A stretch of DNA of 47,632 bases from Ruminococcus sp. (GTDB lineage: Bacteria; Bacillota; Clostridia; Oscillospirales; Ruminococcaceae): contig JAFTYF010000039.1 in NCBI GenBank assembly GCA_017461395.1, positions 1 to 47,632 on the forward strand. Direction: 5' to 3'. Under the pieces are notes generated by a model. The model was not told the DNA's origin. It ran no database searches and worked only from the letters and a program-made list of their open reading frames with translations. The position numbers were made by a program, and so were the translations under genes. Shown piece by piece: positions 16,173-24,504 of this stretch; within the stretch, counting starts at the first letter, position 1; every line of letters begins with the position of its first letter.

Positions 16173-16204
16173 AAAAGGATACCACCGTAGTGATATCCCT
16201 TTTT
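16173..16204 (-). terminator. Terminator of the ribose operon
   Basis: On the minus strand an imperfect stem (16190-16204 with 16173-16185) is followed by a T-rich run. It lies just downstream of the rbsK stop and insulates the acyl/polyketide operon from the ribose operon. Confidence 0.75.
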
Positions 16205-16214
16205 GTATACAGCT

Positions 16215-17102
16215 TTATTGTTTCAATGCTTCTTCTACTTCTTTTCTGAATGGAATCGACTGCACCGCGCCGTTCCTTGTAACAGCAATTGACGAAGCCT
16301 TTGCGCTCATTTTGAGTACATCCGGAATCGCCATTCCGTCAATCAAACCGGCAAGGAAATATCCCGTAAACGTATCTCCTGCCGCTGTCGTATCAACTGC
16401 CTGAACCTTGAAAATAGGCTGAGAACAACGCTCATTTCCGTAAGCATAAACTGCCCCCTCTTTACCGAGCGTCAGCACTATCTGCGCATCCGGATAAAGC
16501 GACTGAAGCTTATCAAGAATAGCATCCGGAGCTTTTTCTCCCGTCATCTGCTCACCCTCGACTTCATTCAGCAGAAAAATACCGATTTTACTCATATCAC
16601 ATTCAGCAAGCGAATCATTGAAAGGCGACGGATTGAGCGCAATTGTAAGTCCCTTTTCGTATGCTTTATTGATAATATAAGGCAGAAGATTCACCTCATT
16701 CTGGAGCAGCAGTATATCACCCTTTTCAAATTTTCCGATAACCTCGTCAATAAATTCCTCTGTAAGACACTGATTCGCACCGCCATACAGAAGTATGCAG
16801 TTCTGAGCGTTCTTATCGACCTGAATAATCGTGTGACCGGTCTTTTCGTCGATTTTCCGGATATAATCGGAATTCACACCGTACTCTCTGCAGGCATCAA
16901 GGAACATTTCGCCGTCAGAGCCGATAAATCCGCAGTGATACACATCTGCTCCTGCTTTAGCAACAGCCATAGACTGATTTATTCCTTTTCCGCCGAGAAA
17001 TACGTTCATCCCTCTGGTAGTCTGTGTTTCTCCTGGCTGAACAATATGGTCAACACTGTAAACATAGTCGATATTCATTGAACCGATTGTTAATACTTTC
17101 AT
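16215..17102 (-). CDS. rbsK: Ribokinase
   Basis: The 295-residue PfkB-family kinase phosphorylates D-ribose to ribose 5-phosphate. It has the N-terminal GSMNIDYVYSVD strand, the GGKGINQSMAVAKAG sugar-binding motif and the C-terminal DTTAAGDTFTGYF motif with the catalytic Asp and the anion hole. Length is normal. It is the last gene of rbsDACBK and is separated from rbsB by 67 bases containing a hairpin, so its expression may be lower than that of the binding protein. AGGA-type ribosome site (GGAGG) precedes the ATG. Confidence 0.95.
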   Translation of the reverse strand: MKVLTIGSMNIDYVYSVDHIVQPGETQTTRGMNVFLGGKGINQSMAVAKAGADVYHCGFIGSDGEMFLDACREYGVNSDYIRKIDEKTGHTIIQVDKNAQNCILLYGGANQCLTEEFIDEVIGKFEKGDILLLQNEVNLLPYIINKAYEKGLTIALNPSPFNDSLAECDMSKIGIFLLNEVEGEQMTGEKAPDAILDKLQSLYPDAQIVLTLGKEGAVYAYGNERCSQPIFKVQAVDTTAAGDTFTGYFLAGLIDGMAIPDVLKMSAKASSIAVTRNGAVQSIPFRKEVEEALKQ

Positions 17103-17125
17103 TATATTTCCTCCGTTATTTCAGG

Positions 17126-17159
17126 AAAGTCCTGTCCCACAATAGCAGAACAGGACTTT
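17126..17159 (-). terminator. Intercistronic hairpin between rbsB and rbsK
   Basis: A perfect 10-bp stem (17126-17135 with 17150-17159) lies in the rbsB-rbsK gap. The T tract after it on the minus strand is short, so it is more likely a partial terminator or an mRNA 3'-end stabiliser that favours high rbsB expression. Confidence 0.6.
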
Positions 17160-17169
17160 TGTAGTTGTA

Positions 17170-18102
17170 TCAGCCTGCGTTTTCAGCTGTAATGAGTGTT
17201 ACCTCAACGGGAATGGATTTTTCAACAGTTTCGCCGTTGATAAGTCTGATAGCTGTTTCAACAGATGTTGAACCGATAAGGTCGGGCTGCTGAGCGATTG
17301 TTGCACTCATTCTGCCTTCCTTGATTGAATCAATAGCGTCATCGGTTGCGTCGAAACCGACAACAATGATGTTCTTTCTTGAAGCTGAAATAGCCTCCAT
17401 AGCTCCAAGAGCCATTTCATCGTTAGCTGCAAATACAGCCTTGATATCACTGTTAGCCTGAAGAATGTTCTCCATAACTGTCATACCCTTTGTTCGGTCG
17501 AAATCAGCGGGCTGACTTGCTGCAACCTTAAGCTTATCATCTGCGATATTGTGGAAGCCCTTTCCTCTGTCGATAGCCGCAGAAGCTCCGCTTGTTCCCT
17601 GAAGCTCAGCAACCTTAGCGCCTTCGCCCACCTGATCTACGATAAACTGTGTTGCAAGCTCGGCACCGAGTACGTTATCTGATGCGATCTGGCAGTCAAT
17701 ATCAACGCCGTTTACCACACGGTCAGCTGAAATCACCTTTATGCCTCTGTTTACTGCTGACTGAACAACAGATGAAACAGTATCGGAATCAACAGGATTT
17801 ACGATAAGAACGCTGATATTCTTAGCAATGAGGTCTTCTATATCGCTCACCTGTTTTGCTGCGTCGTCGCCTGCGTCAACCACGATAAGCTTTACATTGT
17901 TTTCCTCTGCTGCCTTCTTTGCACCGTCAACAAGAGTTACAAAGAACGGGTTATTCTGTGTTGAAACTGAAAGTCCTATAGAGCCATTGCCCTTATAATC
18001 TGCAGGATCTCCCTTATATTCGCCGTCAATTGTAATAAGATCGCATCCTGCAAAGCAAAGCAGTGTCATAACGCTTATGAGAAGCGCCAGTATCTTTTTC
18101 AT
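17170..18102 (-). CDS. rbsB: D-ribose ABC transporter substrate-binding lipoprotein
   Basis: The protein (310 residues) has a lipoprotein signal ending at a Cys in LLCFAGCD, followed by a periplasmic-binding-protein type 1 fold with typical strings such as IGLSVSTQNNPFFVTLVDGA, NPVDSDTV and FAANDEMALGA. It captures ribose outside the cell and delivers it to RbsC/RbsA. The start at 18102 is chosen because an AGGAGG site lies just upstream and the signal peptide begins there; an in-frame extension upstream has no ribosome site. Confidence 0.95.
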   Translation of the reverse strand: MKKILALLISVMTLLCFAGCDLITIDGEYKGDPADYKGNGSIGLSVSTQNNPFFVTLVDGAKKAAEENNVKLIVVDAGDDAAKQVSDIEDLIAKNISVLIVNPVDSDTVSSVVQSAVNRGIKVISADRVVNGVDIDCQIASDNVLGAELATQFIVDQVGEGAKVAELQGTSGASAAIDRGKGFHNIADDKLKVAASQPADFDRTKGMTVMENILQANSDIKAVFAANDEMALGAMEAISASRKNIIVVGFDATDDAIDSIKEGRMSATIAQQPDLIGSTSVETAIRLINGETVEKSIPVEVTLITAENAG

Positions 18103-18154
18103 GCATATTCCTCCTAATATGGTTGTGACTGATATTGTGAATCGAAATCTGTTT

Positions 18155-19141
18155 TTATCTCTTGCGGTCTGAAAGTACAGCAACAAGAATTACTGCCGCC
18201 TTGATAACATCCTGATAGTATGTTGATACTTCAAGAAGATTCATACCGTTGTTAAGAACAGCTATGATAAGTACACCAGCAAAGGTTCCTGTGATTCTGC
18301 CGCGTCCGCCGCTCATGGAAGTTCCGCCGAGAGCTACGGCTGCTATAGCGTCAAGCTCGTATCCGTCACCGAGTGTAGGCTGTGCGGAATCAAGACGAGA
18401 AATAAGGATAAGTCCTGTAAGCGCTGACATAAAGCCGGAAATAGCGTAAACTATAACTTTTGTTGCTGTTATGTTTACACCTGCAAGCTTAGCGCATTTT
18501 GCGTTGCTTCCTGTAGCGTATACCTTACGTCCGAAGGTTGTTTTGTTGAGAACGAAGAAAAATACTACAAGTGCGAAAATGAGAAGAATTGCAGGAATCG
18601 GAACCTTGCAGAAATTTCCCTTACCGATAAGCTTGAACGGGAAGGAATCACTTCCTTCTGTTTCGATAGTTCTTGCAAGATTTGAGATAGGCTTTCCGTC
18701 TGTAAGGATAAATGCAAATCCTCTGTAAGCCGTCATTGTGATAAGAGTTGCGATAAACGGCTGTAAACGTCCCTTTGTTACAAGAAGTCCGCTTACTGCG
18801 CCGAGAACAGTTCCTGTAACGAGTGCTATAAGCATTGCAAGAACCGGCGGAACGCCTTCAAGCAGAAGCTTAGCACAAATTACTGCACTGAGAGCAAGTG
18901 TTGAACCAACTGAAAGGTCGATGCCGTCTGAAAGGATTACGCAGGTCATGCCGAATGCGATAAGTCCGTTAAATGTTGCCTGTCTCAGAACGTTAAGAAG
19001 ATTTCCGGAAGTTCTGAATTCCGGACTGATAACACTGATAACAACAACAAGAAACAGAAGTGCGATAAATGCACCATATTCGCCGATATATGAAATCCAG
19101 CTTTTTTTATTATTCAGTGTAGCTGATGATGTATTTCCCAT
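18155..19141 (-). CDS. rbsC: Ribose ABC transporter permease
   Basis: This 328-residue hydrophobic protein has the RbsC/AraH family motifs: the GMTCVILSDGIDLSVGSTLAL region, the GRKVYATGSNAKCAKLAGV loop and AIAAVALGGTSMSGGRG near the C-terminus. It is the membrane channel of the ribose importer and works as a dimer with RbsA. The ATG shares one base with the stop of rbsA, so the two are translationally coupled. Length is normal. Confidence 0.95.
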   Translation of the reverse strand: MGNTSSATLNNKKSWISYIGEYGAFIALLFLVVVISVISPEFRTSGNLLNVLRQATFNGLIAFGMTCVILSDGIDLSVGSTLALSAVICAKLLLEGVPPVLAMLIALVTGTVLGAVSGLLVTKGRLQPFIATLITMTAYRGFAFILTDGKPISNLARTIETEGSDSFPFKLIGKGNFCKVPIPAILLIFALVVFFFVLNKTTFGRKVYATGSNAKCAKLAGVNITATKVIVYAISGFMSALTGLILISRLDSAQPTLGDGYELDAIAAVALGGTSMSGGRGRITGTFAGVLIIAVLNNGMNLLEVSTYYQDVIKAAVILVAVLSDRKR

Positions 19142-20625
19142 TATAAAGTACCTCCTGTAGCTAATGTCATAACTTTTTCCTGATCTGCCTCAGCGGCGTC
19201 GATGATGCCGGTCACTTTACCTTCATGGACAACCATGATTCTGTCGCTCATGCCAAGCACCTCTGGAAGCTCTGAGGATACAAGGATAATTGCAACTCCC
19301 TTTGCGGCAAGATCGTTTATTACGCTGTAAATTTCTTTTTTTGCTCCGATGTCTACGCCTCGTGTAGGCTCGTCCATTATCAGAACCTTAGGATCGGTAT
19401 ATACCCATTTTGCAAATACGACCTTCTGCTGATTGCCGCCTGAAAGATTATTGCATTCATGGTCGGGACCGAAACATTTGATATGGAATTCTTCAATTCC
19501 CTTCTTAACAAGCTCAGAGCCTTTTTTCTTTGAAAGAACAGATTTACTCGACACCTTGCCAAGATTTGCAAGCTCAATATTTTCGGCGATGCTTTTTTCA
19601 AGAAGAAGCCCCTCTGTTTTTCTGTCCTCTGTAATGAAGCCTATACCTGCGCTGATTGCTTCACGGGCATTTTTTATGCGGACTTCCTTGCCTTCGATGA
19701 AGATTTTTCCGCTTTCAAACGGAAGATTTCCGAATATAGCGTGCATTATCTCTGTACGACCTGCGCCCATAAGTCCGGACACACCGAGAACCTCTCCGGA
19801 ATTCACGCTGAAATTAACATCCTTGAAGGTCTTGCCCTTTGTAAGTCCCTCAACACGGAGCATTTCCTTACCGATTTTGACGTCTCTTGCAGGGAAACGC
19901 TCACCGATTTCACGTCCTATCATCATGCGGACGATATCGTCCATATTGACATCCTTGATTTTTTCAGTACCAACATATGTACCGTCACGCAGAATGGTGA
20001 TTCTGTCGCAAAGCTCAAAAATTTCTTCCATTCTGTGAGAGATGTATACAATAGAAACGCCTTTTTTGCGCAGACTTTTTATAAGCTTGAAAAGTCCCTC
20101 AGTTTCGCTCTGTGTAAGGGCAGCTGTAGGCTCGTCCATGATAAGCACCTTTGCGTCAACCATGATAGCCTTGCAGATTTCGACCATCTGCTGCTGACCA
20201 ACGGAAAGCTCTGACATTACGGCATTTATCGGGATTTTCACTCCCATTTTATCCATAGCCTCCTGAGCCTTTTTGCGCATAGCCTTTTTATCACAGATAC
20301 CGAATTTCTTTGTGATTTCCTTTCCCATAAAGAGATTTTCCTCAACGGTAAGGTCAAAAAGAACATTAAGCTCCTGATAAATGAATACAATGCCTGCTTT
20401 TTCGGCTTCCTGAGGAGACTTATATACCACATCCCTGCCGTCAACTGTAACTGTTCCGGCATCACGGGTATATACACCGGTAAGAATCTTCATAAGCGTA
20501 GATTTTCCGGCGCCGTTCTCACCCATAAGGGCATGGACTTCGCCGTTTTCAAGAACAAATCCCGCATCTTTAAGAACCTGATTGGAACCAAATGATTTAT
20601 TGATTCCCTTCATTTCAATTTTCAT
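19141..20625 (-). CDS. rbsA: Ribose ABC transporter ATP-binding protein (two NBDs)
   Basis: The protein (494 residues) has two nucleotide-binding domains in tandem, as usual for sugar importers of this class. The first has Walker A GENGAGKST, signature LSVGQQQM and Walker B KVLIMDEP. The second has the characteristically degenerate Walker A GLMGAGRTE, signature LSGGNQQK and a second MDEPTRGVD. It energises ribose import with RbsC. It follows rbsD by 18 bases. Confidence 0.95.
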   Translation of the reverse strand: MKIEMKGINKSFGSNQVLKDAGFVLENGEVHALMGENGAGKSTLMKILTGVYTRDAGTVTVDGRDVVYKSPQEAEKAGIVFIYQELNVLFDLTVEENLFMGKEITKKFGICDKKAMRKKAQEAMDKMGVKIPINAVMSELSVGQQQMVEICKAIMVDAKVLIMDEPTAALTQSETEGLFKLIKSLRKKGVSIVYISHRMEEIFELCDRITILRDGTYVGTEKIKDVNMDDIVRMMIGREIGERFPARDVKIGKEMLRVEGLTKGKTFKDVNFSVNSGEVLGVSGLMGAGRTEIMHAIFGNLPFESGKIFIEGKEVRIKNAREAISAGIGFITEDRKTEGLLLEKSIAENIELANLGKVSSKSVLSKKKGSELVKKGIEEFHIKCFGPDHECNNLSGGNQQKVVFAKWVYTDPKVLIMDEPTRGVDIGAKKEIYSVINDLAAKGVAIILVSSELPEVLGMSDRIMVVHEGKVTGIIDAAEADQEKVMTLATGGTL

Positions 20626-20643
20626 ACACTTTCATCCCCTTTG

Positions 20644-21048
20644 CTATGAAAAAATACAGCCTGACTGCAGTATGATATTGGCATAAGGAGTCGTTTCTCC
20701 TGTTCTGATTACTGCCTTGCAGATTTTTGTCTGCTCTTTAAGCTGACTGTGGCTGACGAATTCAGTTTCAATGCTGCTTTCACTGAACAGTTCTTCGATT
20801 TCACGCAGAATTTCCGGATTATTCTCCTTTATTTCTTCGGCGAGGATGATTTTTTCTATTTTCATATCATCTGCCACGACCTTAAGTGTCTGCATGAATG
20901 TTGGTATCCCAAACGCAAGTGCAAGGTCTATTCGTTCCGTTTCATCGGGAACAGGAAGTCCGCAGTCACCGACAGCGATACAGTCTGTATGTCCCATATA
21001 CGACAGTATTCGTGAAATTTCGCTGTTCAAAATACCATTTTTCTTCAT
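20644..21048 (-). CDS. rbsD: D-ribose pyranase
   Basis: The 134-residue protein matches RbsD/FucU sugar mutarotases, with the N-terminal segment MKKNGILNSEISRILSYMGH containing the catalytic-site His, a GLPVPDE motif and the C-terminal TGETTPYANIIL motif. It speeds interconversion of ribopyranose and ribofuranose so that RbsK can use the sugar. It is first in the operon, downstream of a consensus promoter. An AGGAGG site lies 12 bases from the ATG, a little farther than usual. Confidence 0.95.
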   Translation of the reverse strand: MKKNGILNSEISRILSYMGHTDCIAVGDCGLPVPDETERIDLALAFGIPTFMQTLKVVADDMKIEKIILAEEIKENNPEILREIEELFSESSIETEFVSHSQLKEQTKICKAVIRTGETTPYANIILQSGCIFS

Positions 21049-21069
21049 CTTTGATTGATACCTCCTATT

Positions 21070-21094
21070 AAACGAATTATAACGTTAACCGTTT
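21070..21094. promoter_or_regulatory. Candidate LacI-family operator at the rbs start site
   Basis: Just downstream of the -10 box lies the 8-base palindrome TAACGTTA (21080-21087), nested inside AAACG (21070-21074) and CGTTT (21090-21094) arms. LacI/RbsR-type operators are CG-centred palindromes of this style. Its position over the predicted transcription start fits repression. No rbsR gene is in the window. Confidence 0.5.
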
Positions 21095-21100
21095 ATAGAT

Positions 21101-21129
21101 ATTATACTATATTTTTTGATACTTGTCAA
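21101..21129 (-). promoter_or_regulatory. Promoter of the ribose operon
   Basis: On the minus strand a perfect TTGACA (21124-21129) and a perfect TATAAT (21101-21106) are spaced by 17 bases. Such a full consensus promoter normally requires repression, which agrees with the adjacent operator candidate. Confidence 0.92.
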
Positions 21130-21364
21130 CTGTTTTTGTGTATTGTATAAAAAATCTGTTTTATAACTTTTTGTATTTATCCCTTAGTTATCCGGAATCT
21201 GTTTGCGCAGCCAAGCAGCGGAAAGCAATTCGATTATGGCAGCACCGTACAAAGCTTGTACGAAAGATGCGAAGTTAGATTTCTGTTCAAGATGACGAAA
21301 AATAAACAAACAAATTTCGTGCAAAACAATATGGCTTGATTTGTGCGATTCCGGTAATAAAATA
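21130..21364. other. Intergenic spacer without recognisable genes
   Basis: This stretch between the rbs promoter and the tRNA terminator shows no plausible reading frame with a ribosome site, no clear hairpin and no promoter. It is AT-rich at both ends with a more mixed centre, possibly decayed sequence. Confidence 0.5.
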
Positions 21365-21395
21365 AAAAACGGATACCCATAAAAGGATATCCGTT
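21365..21395 (-). terminator. Terminator of the tRNA-Thr gene
   Basis: On the minus strand an 11-bp near-perfect stem (AACGGATATCC paired with GGGTATCCGTT) is followed by a T-rich run, immediately after the tRNA 3' end. Confidence 0.88.
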
Positions 21396-21397
21396 AA

Positions 21398-21473
21398 TGG
21401 AGCTGATGATCGGACTTGAACCGACGACCTACGCCTTACCAAGGCGTTGCGCTACCGACTGTGCCACATCAGC
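21398..21473 (-). tRNA. trnT: tRNA-Thr (anticodon GGT)
   Basis: The 76-nt gene folds as a standard cloverleaf. The acceptor stem pairs GCTGATG with CATCAGC, followed by discriminator T and an encoded CCA. The anticodon arm is ACGCC-TTGGTAA-GGCGT, giving GGT. The T arm contains GGTTCAAGTCC and the D arm contains AGTCGGTAGCGC. Its own consensus promoter and terminator show it is transcribed alone. Confidence 0.97.
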
Positions 21474-21487
21474 ATTGACCAAATAAT

Positions 21488-21516
21488 ATTATACACTATT
21501 TTGCACCGGATGTCAA
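21488..21516 (-). promoter_or_regulatory. Promoter of the tRNA-Thr gene
   Basis: TTGACA (21511-21516) and TATAAT (21488-21493), both perfect on the minus strand, are spaced by 17 bases. The predicted transcript starts a few bases before the tRNA 5' end. Confidence 0.93.
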
Positions 21517-21593
21517 TACCCGACAATTAATTTTTTATATTAATTAATAATCATCCGTAAATTACAGCTCCATACTCGAATTAAAGCGATGCC

Positions 21594-21622
21594 TTGACTG
21601 ATATATTAAAATATGATATAAT
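21594..21622 (+). promoter_or_regulatory. Promoter of the PBP-like lipoprotein gene
   Basis: TTGACT (21594-21599) and TATAAT (21617-21622) are spaced by 17 bases. The leader would be only about 20 bases, placing the ribosome site and the ATG at 21651 right behind the start. Confidence 0.85.
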
Positions 21623-21650
21623 TACAAAAAACCGTGAAAGGAATTTTACC

Positions 21651-23120
21651 ATGTCATACAGATTAAAAAAGGCTGCCGTTATCATTATGGCACAGGCTAT
21701 GCTCCTGTCGACAGCTTCATGCAGTTCAACCGTCGAAAGACGTACAGGCGAAAATCCTGCCCCCACCTCTGAACCCACAACCGCTCCGTCTCAGGAAGCT
21801 TCTCCCTCTGCATCCGCAGAAGCTTCAACAGCTCCTGCCGAAAAAACAACCGAAAAAACTCAATCTGATACAGAAAAAGCCGATATTAAGGGAAATATCT
21901 ACGATACAAAGGGACGTCTGCTCATCTCGGATTCTGACGGAAAAAGAGTTTATGCCGACGATTATGCCATTTCATTTGCTAATGTTGCAACCGAAATGTC
22001 AGCCGGATATGATAAGGCTTTTGAGGATATCCTCCTCACTCCAGACGGCTCCGGTCAGTTCGGCAATTCAATCACGATCACGCTCGACGCCAACGTTCAG
22101 AACGCTGTATACAGCTATATGCAGGCAAATAACCTCAGGGGAGCCTGCGTCGCTATGAGAACTGACGGTTCGATTCTTGCACAGGTTTCCTACCCCTCCT
22201 ACGACCCAAGAACTGTCGCTTCCACCGACTATGATGAAGAACTTGCATGGGGCGAGTGCGGAAACAAGGCTTTCCAGAACTACGAGCCCGGCTCATGCTT
22301 CAAAATCATGTCTGAGGTCATCTCCGACAAGCACGGCGTTTACTCTCTCACCGACGAGGGCGAATGGGAATTCGACGGAACTTCTATCGTTAACTGGGAT
22401 CACGACACGAATTTCTCCTACCCTATGGAGCGCTCGCTTTCATCAGCTTTCATAAATTCCAGCAATATTTACTTCGCAAAGGCTTTCGACCAGATCGGAG
22501 CTGACGCTGTTCTTTCCGACCTTGATTCTATTTTCCATTTCGTAACCGATATTGAATGTGACTTCGGCGCACTCGAAAACAATATCGAGATATACTGTCA
22601 GGATGACCTCCGCAGAACGGCTTTCGGGCAGTCTTATGTCCTCACTTCTCCGCTCTATCTTGCGGCTCTCGGACGTGAAGCAGTTTTCGGTCACATGGTA
22701 AGACCTTTTGTTCTGCAGAATACTGTTGCAACCGGAGATCCTTTAAACCAGCTCGGTAATGCTCCTAAGGGAAACGAGGTTATCGCTACGATTCCTCAGG
22801 AGCTGAGACAGAATCTTCTTGACGGAATGAAGGCTATAGGAAGCAATCTCGGTGTTTACGTTCCGGAAGGATATACGCTCTACGCCAAGACGGGAACAGC
22901 TGAAACATGGCTCGGAGATTTCCTCTATATTACGGGATGTGTGAAGAATAACAGCGACGACGGCGCCGGTACATACTTCGGAAATTATGAGAGCTACGGC
23001 GAAAACGGCTCTTATATCATCGTTATGATGGTACAGAATCCCGGCGAACACGGCTATGATTTCGCAAGCGAATCGGCTCCCCTCTATCAGGGACTCGTAA
23101 ATGCTATAGTTGGCTCATAA
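21651..23120 (+). CDS. Penicillin-binding-protein-like transpeptidase, lipoprotein-like
   Basis: The protein (489 residues) contains a full penicillin-binding transpeptidase domain: SCFK (Ser215, Lys218) as the SxxK motif, SSN (270-272) as SxN and KTG (413-415). It would cross-link peptidoglycan outside the membrane. The N-terminus is unusual: a hydrophobic stretch ends in LSTASCSS, which looks like a lipobox with Cys24, followed by a Pro/Ser/Thr/Glu-rich linker (about 28-75). Class B PBPs are normally held by an uncleaved helix. The N-terminal dimerisation domain is nearly absent, so the protein resembles the short PbpA/FtsI-like forms. Earlier in-frame codons lie inside the promoter, so ATG 21651 is used. 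It precedes the ExbB/ExbD-like genes but has its own promoter and terminator. Confidence 0.88.
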   Translation: MSYRLKKAAVIIMAQAMLLSTASCSSTVERRTGENPAPTSEPTTAPSQEASPSASAEASTAPAEKTTEKTQSDTEKADIKGNIYDTKGRLLISDSDGKRVYADDYAISFANVATEMSAGYDKAFEDILLTPDGSGQFGNSITITLDANVQNAVYSYMQANNLRGACVAMRTDGSILAQVSYPSYDPRTVASTDYDEELAWGECGNKAFQNYEPGSCFKIMSEVISDKHGVYSLTDEGEWEFDGTSIVNWDHDTNFSYPMERSLSSAFINSSNIYFAKAFDQIGADAVLSDLDSIFHFVTDIECDFGALENNIEIYCQDDLRRTAFGQSYVLTSPLYLAALGREAVFGHMVRPFVLQNTVATGDPLNQLGNAPKGNEVIATIPQELRQNLLDGMKAIGSNLGVYVPEGYTLYAKTGTAETWLGDFLYITGCVKNNSDDGAGTYFGNYESYGENGSYIIVMMVQNPGEHGYDFASESAPLYQGLVNAIVGS

Positions 23121-23127
23121 TCAGCTG

Positions 23128-23154
23128 GGGCGGATATTCTCCGCCCTTATTTTG
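23128..23154 (+). terminator. Terminator after the PBP-like gene
   Basis: A perfect 7-bp GC-rich stem (23128-23134 with 23140-23146) is followed by TTATTTTG. Confidence 0.85.
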
Positions 23155-23194
23155 TCGTAATTTCTGCAAAACTCTAAAAAAAATCAAAAACCTA

Positions 23195-23223
23195 TTGCAT
23201 TTTTATGGTGAATATGCTATAAT
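23195..23223 (+). promoter_or_regulatory. Promoter of the ExbB/ExbD-like operon
   Basis: TTGCAT (23195-23200) and TATAAT (23218-23223) are spaced by 17 bases. A very short leader with GAGGAGG follows. Confidence 0.83.
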
Positions 23224-23244
23224 AAACCGTGAGGAGGAATGTTG

Positions 23245-23883
23245 GTGAAAAACATATTTTCGGTCATCTTCATGAATTTCTGGGGATACGACCTCATTAT
23301 TTTCATTGCCGCCGTTCTGACGGCTGTGATGTACTTCTCTCTGAAAAAATCAGCGGACAGGCTTTACAATAAAATGCACCTTACAGTTTTTGTTCCTGAC
23401 GGCAATCTTTCCCGAAAAGAAGCCGATAACGATATATCCGGACTGCGTGAAACCGATATCGTCACCATGAGAAACAGCATGGGCAGGCTCTACTCCATTT
23501 TCGTTAACCTTACTGGAATCTTCCCTCTGCTCGGTATTCTCGGTACAGTCATCTCGCTTCTCGGTCTTGTTTCCGATACGACAGATATTACAGGAAATTT
23601 CTACGGCGCACTTACTTCAACTTTCTGGGGACTTGTTTTCGCTATAATCTTCAAGTTCCTTGACGGTATAATCAGCGCTAAAATTGAGGATAACGAAAAA
23701 AATGTCGCCCTATATCTCGACCGCAATAATTCGGCAGGAAAAATTTTTTCCAGAACGGATATGCCCTATAATCCACGAAATACAGGCGATGATCACTATG
23801 CTGAAAACCCCTGCGCCACCTGCGAGGAACACGCTTCCGACTCGGATATGGAAGTTATGAAAATCCTCAATTCCATAAACTGA
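23245..23883 (+). CDS. MotA/TolQ/ExbB-family proton channel-like protein
   Basis: The protein (about 212 residues) has the three-helix topology of ExbB/TolQ: an N-terminal helix, a long cytoplasmic loop, then FPLLGILGTVISLLGLV and GALTSTFWGLVFAIIFKFLDG as the two conserved pore helices. The Thr/Ser in TSTFWGL matches the pore-lining Thr of ExbB/TolQ. ExbB-type proteins use the proton gradient to power an ExbD/TolR partner, which is encoded next. Start choice: ATG 23239 is only one base from the GAGGAGG site, whereas GTG 23245 is 7 bases away, so GTG is preferred. Such modules are rare in Gram-positive bacteria, where there is no outer membrane and no TonB. Confidence 0.8.
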   Translation: MKNIFSVIFMNFWGYDLIIFIAAVLTAVMYFSLKKSADRLYNKMHLTVFVPDGNLSRKEADNDISGLRETDIVTMRNSMGRLYSIFVNLTGIFPLLGILGTVISLLGLVSDTTDITGNFYGALTSTFWGLVFAIIFKFLDGIISAKIEDNEKNVALYLDRNNSAGKIFSRTDMPYNPRNTGDDHYAENPCATCEEHASDSDMEVMKILNSIN

Positions 23884-23887
23884 CGCT

Positions 23888-24502
23888 ATGAACAGATTCA
23901 GCAAAAGCAAGGGGATCATTATTGAGCTGACGGCTCTCCTTGACGTTATAATGATAATGCTCTTCTGGGTGATGATGAACGTTCAGGACAGCAGCAAGTC
24001 CGCTTCGACAGCCGCTGAAAAAAAGGCTGCGGCGGCTGAACAAAGGCTCGAAGAAACTCAGGAGGAGCTTGATATCAGAAACGCTCAGCTTGAAAGATTC
24101 AAGGAAATACTCCGGAATATCGACAAAAATGCTGCCGACAACCAACAGGCTCTGCTCGGCTATGAAAGTGGTATGCTGGTTACTCTCGATATCCGCTATG
24201 ACGATACCGGAAAGCTTCACATTTATAATACATCCGACAAGCTCGGAGAAAGTGAGTTATCCTCCGATACCGAAATTACTGTCTGCATCATAAATGCTCT
24301 GAAAAAAGCAGGTCTTGAAAAGGATGATGTTGTGCTCTGCGCTCTGATCTACGACGGAAGCACTTCACTATACAGGGATTATAAAATGGTGAATTCTGCT
24401 GTTGAAAGCGTGAGAAGCGTCTACGAAAACTTCTACTGCGCCTACATAAATACAGCAAAAAAGAATCAGCCAGAAACAGAATATACTACGAAAGGTCGGT
24501 AA
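23888..24502 (+). CDS. ExbD/TolR-like protein with coiled coil
   Basis: The 204-residue protein has one N-terminal helix, LTALLDVIMIMLFWVMM, with Asp19 at the position of the proton-carrying Asp of ExbD/TolR, preceded by a short basic cytoplasmic end. Residues about 38-75 are Ala/Glu/Lys/Arg-rich and would form a coiled coil. The remaining C-terminal part (about 85-190) is an extracytoplasmic domain of mixed alpha/beta character, with an ISVD-like strand (MLVTLDIRYDDTGKLHIY). It follows the ExbB-like gene after 4 bases and probably forms the stator complex with it. The coiled coil is not typical of ExbD and may extend the complex toward the cell wall (inference). Confidence 0.75.
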   Translation: MNRFSKSKGIIIELTALLDVIMIMLFWVMMNVQDSSKSASTAAEKKAAAAEQRLEETQEELDIRNAQLERFKEILRNIDKNAADNQQALLGYESGMLVTLDIRYDDTGKLHIYNTSDKLGESELSSDTEITVCIINALKKAGLEKDDVVLCALIYDGSTSLYRDYKMVNSAVESVRSVYENFYCAYINTAKKNQPETEYTTKGR

Positions 24503-24504
24503 TT

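Noticed and set aside
19433-20038. A 201-codon reading frame on the plus strand within rbsA.
   Set aside because: It is antisense to the conserved second half of RbsA and has the Ser/Pro-rich composition of a shadow frame.
23239-23244. ATG at 23239 as start of the ExbB-like gene.
   Set aside because: It lies one base from the GAGGAGG site; GTG 23245 has ideal 7-base spacing.
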